From assembly GCA_964558295.1 (NCBI GenBank), contig CAZLDQ010000016.1:1-45181 (forward strand): a DNA stretch of 45,181 nucleotides. The letters run 5' to 3'. This document shows positions 31,039 through 39,494 of this stretch, piece by piece. Origin of the DNA: JBDKTH01 sp964558295 (GTDB lineage Bacteria; Planctomycetota; Planctomycetia; Pirellulales; Thermoguttaceae). Position 1 is the first letter of the stretch. Each line of letters starts with the position of its first letter. Below the pieces are notes generated by a model that was given only the letters and a program-made list of their open reading frames with translations, searched no databases and had not been told where the DNA came from. A program made the position numbers and the translations under genes.

Positions 31039-33276
31039 CTACGGCTCGTACAGTTCGAGTTCCCAGATCCGCGAAGTCCCCTCCTTGGACTCTTGCACCA
31101 AGAGTCGGACCCGCTGCGTCGTGACCGGTTTGAATCGGCACTGCCAGTCCACCTCGCTATTCCCACGCGTGGCGGTTTCCGGAATGTCGAGCCAGCCTTT
31201 GCCGTCAAACCTTTGCAGGACGAAATCCGAGATGGGGGCGACAACTCCTTCCCCCGTGCGATAACCGGAAATCATCCTCGCTGCGGTGATCGTCTTGGGC
31301 TCCGCCCAACGCAACTCGATCCAGTGAGGCAACGGTCCCTTGCTCACCCAGCAGATCTCGTTGCTGCTGGTGTCGGCCGCCCCATCGACCACCAACCCCG
31401 CCGGATGCCCTTCCGAATCTTGATCGCCGGAGCTCTTGGCCGGGGTTCCCAAAGCGATATTCGCGCCGACCTGATGGGCGAATGCCGCCGCCGGATGGGC
31501 TGTGCTCTTGGTCGGTTGCCAAAGTGATTGTTTGAACTCGTCGAGATACTGCTCGTAAACCGCCCGGGGATCGACATCGTGTTTCTTGCAAATTGCCGCC
31601 GCGCGACCGAGCACCTCACCCATTAATCCGCCGGTGGCCATCACGCGGACCGTGCCGAGGGCTTCGTGCGTCACACTCACGTTGCGTCCCGCCATCATTA
31701 GGTTGGGTACATTGCGGGAATAGAGGCAACGGTACGGCACGGGATAGGGATTTTTTGTAAACCGGGTGAACTGGGCCACCGAAATGAACGGATTCTCCGG
31801 GGCCGCCTCCATGTACTTCTTGTTCGGATAATGCAGATCGATCGACCAGGTCGAAGAAACACAGCCGTCCGGGAAATCACGGCCTGAGACCACATCCTCT
31901 TTGGTTAACACCACGTCACCCAAGAGCCGCCGCGACTCACGTTTGCCGGCGATGGCTGCAGCCCAGTCAAGCCGATAAGTGGGATAGAGATTCTTGACGT
32001 TTTTCATGCAATCCCAAGCGCCGTACATCGCTCGGAGGTTGTGGTCGCGAATCGCTTCGGCTTCTTCAATCGTGTCCAGATCAAACCCGCTTTCCCAAAA
32101 CCATTGCCCCAGTTGCTTCAACTCGGTGGGGAAAGGCTTATCGGTCAGGTCCAAGGCCCACTCGCAACGAGGAAACGGCGACGGAACGCCGGTGTCCACC
32201 GGATGCCAGAGATTGCTTGTGCCCATGTGCCCCTTGGCCGTCGTCTCATAGTCGGCGCCGGCCAGGAATCCGACGGTCCCGTCCCCCGTGTTGTCGACGA
32301 ACCAGCGGCCAACGAAACGCGAACGCCGCCCGGTAAGAATGCTTTTGGACACGACGGCCTGAATCCGTCCTCCCTTCATTTCCACGCGATCAACGTGCTC
32401 GTTGAGGAACAGCTTCAGATTCTTCTCGGCCTGGACTACTCTGAGTTTCACCTCGTCGCCATACGCCTCGGCCGGACCGGGGCAGAATTTGGGCCGGGTA
32501 AACATCTCAGCCACGATCTCGCCAATCACCGGATATGGTGGCACTTTGAACCGACCGCCGATCCATACCCGAACCTCGGAACTGCTGTTGCCGCCGAGCA
32601 CCGGTCGGTCCTGGACCAGGGCCACACTCAATCCGAGTCGGGCGGCCGATACAGCCGCTGTACAGCCCCCCAACCCGCCACCAACTACGACCAAGTCGTA
32701 GGCCCCTGCTTCGTCCGGCTTTTCAGGCAAACACAGCAATTGATGGCGGAACGCTTCTGAAGCTTTCAGCTCGTTGGGCGGTACCAAGCCGCCGTCCGTG
32801 GTCAACACGATCGCATCGCAACGTCCTTCAAAACCGGTCAGGTCGTGCAGAGCAAGAGTCACCTCCGCCTTGTCGATCCTCACCGTGCCACCATCGTGCC
32901 AGAACCAGTCGGCCCCTTTTGTACCGAAGGTCTCCGTCAGTGGCTTGCCGTTGACAAGTAGTTGGAATTTGCCGGGCGCGCCTGGTGCGTTCCAACGGGC
33001 AACCCAATCCTTCGTGCGCACCCAAACTCGATATTCCCCCGGTTCGGCCAGCGTGACCGTCGTGGTCGCATCGGCGACCGGCCGGCCTAGCCCGTGGGCC
33101 AACAAATAGGCCGAACCCATCACGTCCATCGACTGCTGATCGACGAGCCATCCACCGTGGTCGGCAAAACTCTCAGCTTCCACCAACACCGTAGCGGCAT
33201 TGGCTTGCGTGAGAATCACCGCAAGCAAGAATAGGGGGAGAACGACTTTTCGTATGTCACAACAATCCTTGCTCAT
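31039..33276 (-). CDS. Secreted FAD-dependent oxidoreductase with discoidin-like tail
   Basis: A 745-residue exported protein. The signal peptide is at about 1-28 (VVLPLFLLAVILTQANA). A carbohydrate-binding-like beta domain (30-165) follows, then the FAD-dependent oxidoreductase core (about 190-580) starting with DLVVVGGGLGGCTAAVSAARLG and VLGGNSSSEVRVWIGG; the later NVSVTHEALGTVRVMATGG block is typical of this planctomycete family. The C-terminus (about 600-745) is an F5/8 type C (discoidin)-like domain: NIALGTPAKSSG, then WIELRWAEPKTITAARMI. The role is probably oxidation of a sugar or glycan outside the cytoplasm; the substrate is unknown. Confidence 0.88.
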   Translation of the reverse strand: MSKDCCDIRKVVLPLFLLAVILTQANAATVLVEAESFADHGGWLVDQQSMDVMGSAYLLAHGLGRPVADATTTVTLAEPGEYRVWVRTKDWVARWNAPGAPGKFQLLVNGKPLTETFGTKGADWFWHDGGTVRIDKAEVTLALHDLTGFEGRCDAIVLTTDGGLVPPNELKASEAFRHQLLCLPEKPDEAGAYDLVVVGGGLGGCTAAVSAARLGLSVALVQDRPVLGGNSSSEVRVWIGGRFKVPPYPVIGEIVAEMFTRPKFCPGPAEAYGDEVKLRVVQAEKNLKLFLNEHVDRVEMKGGRIQAVVSKSILTGRRSRFVGRWFVDNTGDGTVGFLAGADYETTAKGHMGTSNLWHPVDTGVPSPFPRCEWALDLTDKPFPTELKQLGQWFWESGFDLDTIEEAEAIRDHNLRAMYGAWDCMKNVKNLYPTYRLDWAAAIAGKRESRRLLGDVVLTKEDVVSGRDFPDGCVSSTWSIDLHYPNKKYMEAAPENPFISVAQFTRFTKNPYPVPYRCLYSRNVPNLMMAGRNVSVTHEALGTVRVMATGGLMGEVLGRAAAICKKHDVDPRAVYEQYLDEFKQSLWQPTKSTAHPAAAFAHQVGANIALGTPAKSSGDQDSEGHPAGLVVDGAADTSSNEICWVSKGPLPHWIELRWAEPKTITAARMISGYRTGEGVVAPISDFVLQRFDGKGWLDIPETATRGNSEVDWQCRFKPVTTQRVRLLVQESKEGTSRIWELELYEP

Positions 33277-33613
33277 AATCTAACCCTGTCTGAAGAGTCA
33301 GCGTAGGACACACTTGCGGCTGGGAAGCTGCGGGTATCTTGCCTGCGGAAAGCCCCGATTCTATCCTCCCAAACGCCCGATTGACAAGCGATTCAACTAT
33401 CCCTCCACAGTCGCAGGGCGTCAAGAAAAACCGTGAAAATGCTTCTCTTTCGGAGCAAACCCGTTTATACTAAAAGTAGGTGGGATCTCCCCATGACACA
33501 AGGGGGTTAGTTGGGATGCCCCCCATGTATTAGGAGCGGTTGACGAAACGAATTCGCTTGGGAAAAGAACCTGCTTGGTGGTAATACGATCTTTCATCGA
33601 TGGGAGGTCAATC
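33277..33613. other. Gene-free stretch between divergent genes
   Basis: No gene is supported. It contains the minus-strand promoter candidate at 33358-33387 and an imperfect stem near 33319-33335. The plus-strand leader of the kinase-like gene includes a CCCC/GGGG pairing around 33490-33510. The frame at 33421-33684 shows no recognisable motif. Confidence 0.5.
33358..33387 (-). promoter_or_regulatory. Promoter candidate for the secreted oxidoreductase
   Basis: On the minus strand TTGTCA (33387-33382) and TAGAAT (33363-33358) are spaced by 18 bases. Transcription would start near 33350, giving a leader of about 75 bases. The -35 lies in the same 12-mer, CGATTGACAAGC, as the tpiA promoter candidate. 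Confidence 0.5.
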
Positions 33614-34345
33614 ATGAAAGAGGCTACCCGGGAAGAACCCAAGATTGTCGCCGCTGCTGAGCGGCAAATGCGGGCGTGGGACATGGCTCACCAAATCGCC
33701 GACCGGATGCTTCGCTTGGATCCGGACCATGGACGGGGCAGAAAGGTTGGGCCGTATATCTCGATTTCGCGGGAAGCAGGGGCCGGGGGGGAAGAACTGG
33801 CCCAACTGCTCGGACAAAAGCTGGGCTGGGAAGTCCTCGACAAGGAACTGGTGGACAAAGTCGCCGAGCATTTCCGCCTCTCGCGTCCCATGCTCGAGTT
33901 GGTCGACGAGACGAAATCGACCTGGGTCCATGATGTCCTCGGGCCGTGGGTCGATCCCAAGCTGATTTCGCACGAGAAGTACGTTGTCGATCTCGGCCGG
34001 GTTATCATCTCGGCTGCCCGACAGGGCCATGTCATTTTTGTCGGCCGGGGAGCACAGTTCATTCTGCCTCCGGAAGCAGGCATCTCCATACGGTTAATCG
34101 CCTCGGAGAAATTCCGCGTCGAGCGGGTGGCTGTCGTCATGGACTCCACTCCCGAGCAAGCCCGGCACTATATTGCCACAATCGACCGTGACCGGCGAGA
34201 ATTCGTCAAACGTTTCTTCCGCCGTGACATCGAAGATCCGCACCTTTACGATCTGATTATCAATGTCGAGCGCGTGGGCCTGCCCGCCGCCGCCAATCTG
34301 ATTGTCGAAAGCTGCCGCCAACGCGGCTTCCTCCAATCCACCTGA
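33614..34345 (+). CDS. Cytidylate-kinase-like protein
   Basis: A 243-residue protein of the cytidylate kinase-like family (as opposed to the housekeeping Cmk). YISISREAGAGGEELAQLL is the degenerate P-loop: the Gly-rich turn is GAGGEE and lacks the usual Lys-Thr. WEVLDKELVDKVAEHF, VIFVGRGAQFILP and IRLIASEKFRVERV match the family, and DPHLYDLIINVERVG is the typical end. Whether it phosphorylates nucleotides is not known. ATG 33614 is preceded by GGGAGG 6 bases upstream, so the longer frame from 33575 is rejected. Confidence 0.85.
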   Translation: MKEATREEPKIVAAAERQMRAWDMAHQIADRMLRLDPDHGRGRKVGPYISISREAGAGGEELAQLLGQKLGWEVLDKELVDKVAEHFRLSRPMLELVDETKSTWVHDVLGPWVDPKLISHEKYVVDLGRVIISAARQGHVIFVGRGAQFILPPEAGISIRLIASEKFRVERVAVVMDSTPEQARHYIATIDRDRREFVKRFFRRDIEDPHLYDLIINVERVGLPAAANLIVESCRQRGFLQST

Positions 34346-34386
34346 TCGGCGCCTCATGCCGATCAACCAGCGCGGCGGTTGCCGCG
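34344..34386. terminator. Two tandem hairpins after the kinase-like gene
   Basis: GATCGGC (34344-34350) pairs with GCCGATC (34358-34364), and CGCGGC (34371-34376) pairs with GCCGCG (34381-34386). Both stems are perfect, and the first begins within the stop codon of the kinase-like gene. No U-run follows, so they may terminate with help from Rho or stabilise the mRNA. Confidence 0.5.
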
Positions 34387-34424
34387 TGAAGTAAGCCCAA
34401 CCAACCCCCCATCCGCATGAGTTT

Positions 34425-34455
34425 GTCTAGGGCAGCTTTTATGGTAGCCTTAGAC
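34425..34455. repeat. Further stem-loop in the same gap
   Basis: GTCTAGGGC (34425-34433) pairs with GCCTTAGAC (34447-34455) with one G-T wobble. The loop is 13 bases and T-rich. It lies about 150 bases before the ACT-domain gene. Confidence 0.45.
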
Positions 34456-34608
34456 GAGAATCTGTAGCTCTCGCCCACCGACTGAGTCCTCAGGAAGCAG
34501 ACAGAAACCTGCCCCCCTCATTCTGGCGAGCAGTTCCGATCCCAGTTCTGCCGGAGTCTCCACGTTCCACTTGGGCAAAATCCTTGCTCCGCGAAGTGAC
34601 AACAAGCC

Positions 34609-35196
34609 ATGATGACGCGATTCGAACATTCTTATGTGTTGGATGTGATGTCGGACGATCACCCGGGCATCGTGGCGGCGGTCACGGAGGCTGTTGAATC
34701 GCTCGGCGGCAATATCGATGCTTGCAGCCAGACGGTCCTCGGCGGGTATTTCACCCTGATTATGATTGTCAGTCTTCCGCAACCTATCGAAGCGGACAAG
34801 CTGGCCGAACGAGTCCGCGTGGCGGGGAACGCTCATTCGCCGTTTCAGGTAATGGCACGTCCCCGGCAGTTGCCTGAAAGTTTCCGGCCGAAAACCTCCT
34901 ACGATCGCTTCGTCATCACTGCCTTTGGCAAGGACCAGCCCGGCATTGTGCGGCGGTTCAGCCAGTATCTGGCGGGCAAAGACATCAATATCGTCGACCT
35001 CTTCGGCGACCGCAGCGGTGACGAATTCGTGCTCATCGGTCAATTGGAGGTTCCCGAACATTGGGACATCCGCATGCTCCAGACCGACTTGGAGCAGATG
35101 GGCGCGGAACTCGGTTTCACCGTGAAACTGCAACATGAGAACGTCTTTGTGGCCACTAACCAGTTACGTCTGATTTGTAGCACTGCGAAAGCCTGA
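34609..35196 (+). CDS. Double ACT-domain protein, GcvR-like
   Basis: A 195-residue cytoplasmic regulator made of two ACT domains, at about 8-85 (SYVLDVMSDDHPGIVAAVTE, GGNIDACSQTVLGGYFTLIM) and about 100-180 (FVITAFGKDQPGIVRRFSQY, INIVDLFGDRSGDEFVLIGQ). The DxPGIV turn in each repeat is the ligand loop of amino-acid-binding ACT domains. The architecture matches the glycine-cleavage repressor GcvR. It sits 20 bases before a PFL-family gene; in many bacteria a single-ACT protein (UPF0237) precedes that gene, so a functional pair is likely. The ligand is unknown. Confidence 0.88.
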   Translation: MMTRFEHSYVLDVMSDDHPGIVAAVTEAVESLGGNIDACSQTVLGGYFTLIMIVSLPQPIEADKLAERVRVAGNAHSPFQVMARPRQLPESFRPKTSYDRFVITAFGKDQPGIVRRFSQYLAGKDINIVDLFGDRSGDEFVLIGQLEVPEHWDIRMLQTDLEQMGAELGFTVKLQHENVFVATNQLRLICSTAKA

Positions 35197-35216
35197 CACC
35201 CCGAACCGATCCGCAA

Positions 35217-36590
35217 ATGCTCCGCACCGACGAAATCCTGTCGACCATCCACATGTTGCACGCCGAACATCTCGACGTGCGGGCCGTTACGCTGGCATTG
35301 AATATCGAAGACTGTGCCGCGCCAAGCGTCGACCACGTCTGCCGCAAGCTGTACAACAAGATCACGTCCAGGGCAAGCCGGCTCGTGGAGATCTGCGACC
35401 GCGTAAGCTGCAAGTATGGGATCCCCGTCACCAATAAGCGTTTAGCGATCTCACCAATCGCCACGCTCTTGGCCGGGCATGGCCATGCGGCAGCCGTGCA
35501 GGTAGCCCAAACGCTCGACAAAGCGGCCGCCGACTGCGGCGTCGATTTCGTCGGTGGGTTCACAGCCCTGGTACACAAGGGGATCTCCGCAGGCGACGCG
35601 GTCGTAATGAATTCGCTCCCCGATGTGCTAGCCCAGACCGTGCGCGTCTGTGCATCGATTAACGTTGCCTCGCGCAAGGCGGGGATCAACATGGATGCCA
35701 TCCATCAGATGGGCCACATCATCCTGCAAATCGCCAAGGCCACCGAAGCCCAGCGTGGTTTTGGTTGTGCCAAGCTCGTAGTGTTCGCCAACATCCCCGA
35801 AGACAACCCTTTCATGGCCGGAGCCTATATGGGGGCGGGCGAACCCGAAGCGACGATCAATATCGGGGTCTCGGGCCCCGGCGTGGTTGGGAGCGCCTTG
35901 AAACGCCGCGTGGCCTTGGATTCCAAGCTGACCCTGGGCGATCTGGCCGAGGAGATCAAGATCACCAGCTTCCGCGTCACTCGGGTCGGCGAACTGATTG
36001 GCCGCGAAGTGGCTGCGGAACTGAACGTCGCCTTCGGAATCGTCGACCTGTCACTGGCCCCAACGCCGACAGTCGGCGACAGTATCGGCGAGATTCTCAA
36101 AACCCTGGGGATCGGCCGTATCGGCGCTCCCGGCTCCACGGCGGCCGTGGCCCTGCTCAACGATGCCGTCAAGAAGGGCGGGCTGTTTGCCTCCAGTTCC
36201 GTCGGCGGGCTCAGTGGGGCCTTTATCCCGGTCAGTGAAGACGCCGCCTTGGCCGAAGCGGTCGGCGCCCATCATCTGGTGCTCGAAAAGCTCGAAGCCA
36301 TGACGAGCGTCTGCTCAGTCGGCCTCGATATGATCGCTATCCCGGGCGATACGCCTGCGGAGACAATCGCTGCGATCATCGCCGATGAAATGGCGATTGG
36401 CGTAATCAACAATAAGACGACTGCTGCCCGACTGGTCCCTGTCCCCAACGGAAAAGCTGGCGATGTGGTTGACTTCGGTGGCCTCTTTGGCTCCATGCCG
36501 ATCATTGAAGTCCGCAACGCCGGCGCGAGTGACCAATTTGTTCATTTTGGCGGACGCATCCCCGCCCCGCTTCAGTCGTTGGGGAATTAG
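35217..36590 (+). CDS. PFL-family (UPF0210/DUF711) protein
   Basis: A 457-residue protein of the UPF0210 family, distantly related to pyruvate formate-lyase barrels but without the glycyl radical loop. Blocks include VRAVTLALNIEDCAAPSVDH, YGIPVTNKRLAISPIATLL, VDFVGGFTALVHKGISAGD, NPFMAGAYMGAGEPEATINI, APTPTVGDSIGEILKTLGI and MTSVCSVGLDMIAIPGDTPA. Length is standard. It follows the double-ACT gene closely, as this family follows ACT proteins elsewhere. No reaction is established to my knowledge. Confidence 0.93.
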   Translation: MLRTDEILSTIHMLHAEHLDVRAVTLALNIEDCAAPSVDHVCRKLYNKITSRASRLVEICDRVSCKYGIPVTNKRLAISPIATLLAGHGHAAAVQVAQTLDKAAADCGVDFVGGFTALVHKGISAGDAVVMNSLPDVLAQTVRVCASINVASRKAGINMDAIHQMGHIILQIAKATEAQRGFGCAKLVVFANIPEDNPFMAGAYMGAGEPEATINIGVSGPGVVGSALKRRVALDSKLTLGDLAEEIKITSFRVTRVGELIGREVAAELNVAFGIVDLSLAPTPTVGDSIGEILKTLGIGRIGAPGSTAAVALLNDAVKKGGLFASSSVGGLSGAFIPVSEDAALAEAVGAHHLVLEKLEAMTSVCSVGLDMIAIPGDTPAETIAAIIADEMAIGVINNKTTAARLVPVPNGKAGDVVDFGGLFGSMPIIEVRNAGASDQFVHFGGRIPAPLQSLGN

Positions 36591-36614
36591 TTCTCTCGGC
36601 CGGGAAAGCCCGCC

Positions 36615-37544
36615 CTACATTCGAATCCCGAACGGGTCTGGCGTAAATCCGAAAGGCAAAAAGGCCAGAGTAAGCCAGCCGAGTGCGATGCGCCACGTAC
36701 CCAGCGATATCTCGTCGTCGCCGGTCGGCGGATGCCTCGGCCCCATGAACATTAGCAGTACCAGCATCAGTGTCCACCAGTAGTACTGAAACAAGACGAC
36801 CAGCCCGATCGCTCCCAGCAAAATCAACGTGGCAATCCAGTGGGCTCGCCCACGCAACAGCGCATAGAGCACGTGCCCCCCGTCAAGTTGTCCGATCGGG
36901 AACAGATTCAAGGCCGTAATCAGCATCCCCACCCAGCCGGCCATTGCCATTGGGCCAATGTAGATCGTCTGATGCTCCGGAATCGAACCAAAATGTAACC
37001 AGCCGAGCAGCTTGAACAGGAGCGGTTCGCCCAACTGGTGCACTCCCATTTCCGGAAACGGATTGATCGGCCCCAATCGCGAATCGAAAACCAACCCAAG
37101 ATAACAAAAAGCCAGCGTAGGAATCAGACCGGCTAAGGGGCCAGTAATACCAATATCAAACAATGCGCGACGGTTGGTAATGCTTGATGACATCCCAATC
37201 ACCGCCCCGAGTGTGCCAATCGGCGGAACTGGTACGGGAAGAAAAAACGGTAGGCTGGAATACACCCCGTATCGTCTGGCCTGCACATAATGTCCCGCCT
37301 CGTGGCAGACCAAGATTGTCATCAAACAGAGAGCATAAACCGATCCGCCAATCAAATAAGTACTACCGCATGTTGCTAGAAACAGCAGTAGCGGCAGCAC
37401 CCACCGCCTGCGAAAAGCTTGTGGCTGAGGTGATGGCTGTTCCGAAACCGGTTCCGGAAGCACGTACAAAACCACCTCATCGAGAGGATTGGTTTCTCCA
37501 TTTCCCGCAACCGACACATCTTGACAAGGATTGTTCTCACTCAT
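36615..37544 (-). CDS. Site-2 protease family membrane metalloprotease (M50)
   Basis: A 309-residue polytopic membrane protein. Zinc ligands lie in HEAGH (81-85), and the third ligand is Asp221 in FPIGQLDGGH. Four to six further hydrophobic helices surround them. A soluble N-terminal tail of about 45 residues precedes the first helix; the linear proteases of this type (planctomycete and plant EGY-like) share the form. Such enzymes cleave substrates within the membrane, often anti-sigma factors. The one in this window with a membrane helix (the FecR/LamG protein) is a speculative target. It ends 24 bases from the convergent PFL gene. Confidence 0.92.
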   Translation of the reverse strand: MSENNPCQDVSVAGNGETNPLDEVVLYVLPEPVSEQPSPQPQAFRRRWVLPLLLFLATCGSTYLIGGSVYALCLMTILVCHEAGHYVQARRYGVYSSLPFFLPVPVPPIGTLGAVIGMSSSITNRRALFDIGITGPLAGLIPTLAFCYLGLVFDSRLGPINPFPEMGVHQLGEPLLFKLLGWLHFGSIPEHQTIYIGPMAMAGWVGMLITALNLFPIGQLDGGHVLYALLRGRAHWIATLILLGAIGLVVLFQYYWWTLMLVLLMFMGPRHPPTGDDEISLGTWRIALGWLTLAFLPFGFTPDPFGIRM

Positions 37545-37666
37545 GGGTCTGTTTATTCTACCTCTTCAAGGGCTTTGGGCAAAGGCGACGAGACAAGGGG
37601 AAGGCAGCTACTGGCAGACCAAGTCTGTTTCTTAACCACAATGAAAGCCCCGACCAACCGAATACC

Positions 37667-37681
37667 CCTCCATTGAGGAGG
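37667..37681 (+). promoter_or_regulatory. Hairpin covering the ribosome site of the permease gene
   Basis: CCTCC (37667-37671), a five-base loop ATTGA, then GGAGG (37677-37681), which is the Shine-Dalgarno of the gene starting at 37689. The same GAGG can instead pair with CCTC just downstream (GAGG-ATC-CCTC, 37679-37689 region). Translation could therefore be sensitive to mRNA folding; no known riboswitch was recognised. Confidence 0.45.
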
Positions 37682-37688
37682 ATCCCTC

Positions 37689-39140
37689 ATGCTCAACCGC
37701 TACTTCGGCCTCTCCCAACATGGGACCAATGTCCGCACGGAACTGCTTGCCGGTCTGACCACCTTTCTGACCATGGCCTACATCATCTTCGTCCAGCCAG
37801 CCGTCTTGTCGGGGAGCCTATTCGGCACCCCAACGGGAATGGACTTCGGCGCGGTGACCACGGCCACGTGCCTATCGGCCGCGTTGGCCACGGGCATTAT
37901 GGCCCTCTACGCTCGCTACCCGATTGCCCAGGCCCCTGGAATGGGGCAGAACTTCTTCTTCGTCTTCTCGGCCCTGCCGGCGGCTGCGGTCCTGATAGCC
38001 AGTGAAACGGCCGCTGGGCGGCTTCAACCCGGTCAGACCAGCCCTTGGCAAATCGCGCTGGGTGTGGTCTTCCTCTCTGGCGTACTGTTCATCCTCCTGT
38101 CGTTTTTTGGCGTACGCGAATTGATCATGGACGCCATCAGCCCCAGCATGCGCAATGCGATTGCCGTAGGCATCGGGTTGTTTATCGCTTTCATCGGCCT
38201 GCAAAATGCCGCCGTGATCCTCAAAGATCCGGGAACAGGCCTAAAGCTGAACCCGCGTTTCGACTCGCCTGACTTGGTCGTATTCTTCTTCGGCCTCCTG
38301 CTGACCGCCGGCCTCTACGCGCGGCGAGTCCGTGGGGCGATCCTCTGGGGCATTCTGGCAACCACGGTGCTCTCCATAGTGCTTAGACTGGGCCTGCCCT
38401 GGTTACCCGCGCAGATAAGCCAGGCAAAGCTGATCACAGACTCCATGCTGATGACCCGCTTCCAGATCGCCACCGACGTAGTCTCGGCCGTCCCTTCGAT
38501 GGCGCCGACGTTCCTGAAAATGGACCTTTCCCGGGCACTGGCTTGGCCGATGGTCCCCTTTGTGCTGATCTTCCTGTTTATGGTCGTTTTCGACACCCTG
38601 GGCACCCTGGTCGGCGTCAGCGAACGGGCCGGCCTGATCGAAGACAACCGACTCCCGCGTTTGCGCCAGGCGTTCCTGTCTGACGCGCTGGGCTCGGTTA
38701 TCGGCGCGGCATTTGGCACCAGCACGGTGACCAGCTTCATCGAAAGCACGGCGGGTGTCGAACAAGGTGGACGCACCGGCCTGACGGCCCTCACCGTAGC
38801 TGTCCTGTTCCTGGCGGCCCCATTCTTCAGTCCCTTGATCGCGATGGTCGGCAGCTACCCGCCAATCACAGCGCCGGCGCTGGTGGTCGTCGGGTCGTTG
38901 ATGATGCAGGGCATAACGAAACTTGACTGGTCGAACTATGCCGAGGTTATCTCAGCATTCCTGGTGATCCTCGGAATTCCTTTGAGTTACTCGATCGCCG
39001 ACGGATTGGCCCTGGGTTTCATCGCCTACCCGATCGTCAAGCTGATTGCCGGCCAGGGCCGCGACGTCAAATGGCTCACCAACGTGATGGCCGCCGTGCT
39101 ACTGGTCTACTTCATCGCCGTCCGCGCCCAACTCGGCTGA
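37689..39140 (+). CDS. NCS2 family purine permease, AzgA-like
   Basis: A 483-residue inner-membrane transporter with about 14 hydrophobic helices. The AzgA/PurP group is indicated by LNRYFGLSQHGTNVRTELLA, then GLTTFLTMAYIIFVQPAVLS at the start, by ARYPIAQAPGMGQNFFFVF, and by VVFDTLGTLVGVSERAGL with FGTSTVTSFIESTAGVEQGG, which is the substrate and proton-coupling region. Such transporters import hypoxanthine, guanine or adenine with protons. GGAGG precedes the ATG by 7 bases and may be masked by a hairpin. No purine riboswitch was recognised upstream. Confidence 0.94.
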   Translation: MLNRYFGLSQHGTNVRTELLAGLTTFLTMAYIIFVQPAVLSGSLFGTPTGMDFGAVTTATCLSAALATGIMALYARYPIAQAPGMGQNFFFVFSALPAAAVLIASETAAGRLQPGQTSPWQIALGVVFLSGVLFILLSFFGVRELIMDAISPSMRNAIAVGIGLFIAFIGLQNAAVILKDPGTGLKLNPRFDSPDLVVFFFGLLLTAGLYARRVRGAILWGILATTVLSIVLRLGLPWLPAQISQAKLITDSMLMTRFQIATDVVSAVPSMAPTFLKMDLSRALAWPMVPFVLIFLFMVVFDTLGTLVGVSERAGLIEDNRLPRLRQAFLSDALGSVIGAAFGTSTVTSFIESTAGVEQGGRTGLTALTVAVLFLAAPFFSPLIAMVGSYPPITAPALVVVGSLMMQGITKLDWSNYAEVISAFLVILGIPLSYSIADGLALGFIAYPIVKLIAGQGRDVKWLTNVMAAVLLVYFIAVRAQLG

Positions 39141-39494
39141 CCCGAGCATCAACCAGGACGAGGTGGTATGGAACGGCTCCAAATCAACCGATCAAGCAGA
39201 CGGGTTCGAGTCCTTTCCTCAAGCCTCCTGCTAGTGCTCACGATAATTACGTACAGCCCAGCCCACTGGACAGCGCAAGGTGAAACGGGCACCATATATA
39301 TGCTGGCACGATTGCCGGCTTGGCCGTTACGATCGATACCCGCTGGCTATGAGGCGTTGGTTATCGCTCCGTGCAAATTACCGTCCGCCCCACCGTGCCA
39401 ACCACGGTGGATCGGGCCGTATCCGTCTAATAGTAGGTGAATTCCCCCGATTTGTATTTTTCAATTCCGACTCTGCAATCTCTTCCGCAACACC
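39141..39494. other. Gap with a doubtful small frame and a hairpin
   Basis: The frame 39168-39440 (+, 90 residues) has a hydrophobic stretch (RVLSSSLLLVLTIITY) that could be a signal peptide and a GAGGTGG just before its ATG, but no recognisable domain, and its second half reads like noncoding DNA. A perfect 8-bp hairpin CCACCGTG / CACGGTGG with a 5-base loop lies at 39390-39410 inside that frame. I do not call a gene here with confidence. Confidence 0.3.

Noticed and set aside
36615..37544. Site-2 protease as part of the ECF/FecR pathway
   Set aside because: Site-2 proteases can release sigma factors, but this one lies 8 kb away, on its own, so the link is only a guess and is not listed as a finding.
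37545..37688. Purine riboswitch in front of the permease
   Set aside because: I could not find the conserved three-way junction loops of a purine riboswitch; only the short hairpin at the ribosome site is visible.
39168..39440. Small secreted protein
   Set aside because: Signal-like segment and weak ribosome site only; the second half contains a palindrome and shows no coding character, so it is listed as a doubtful frame rather than a gene.
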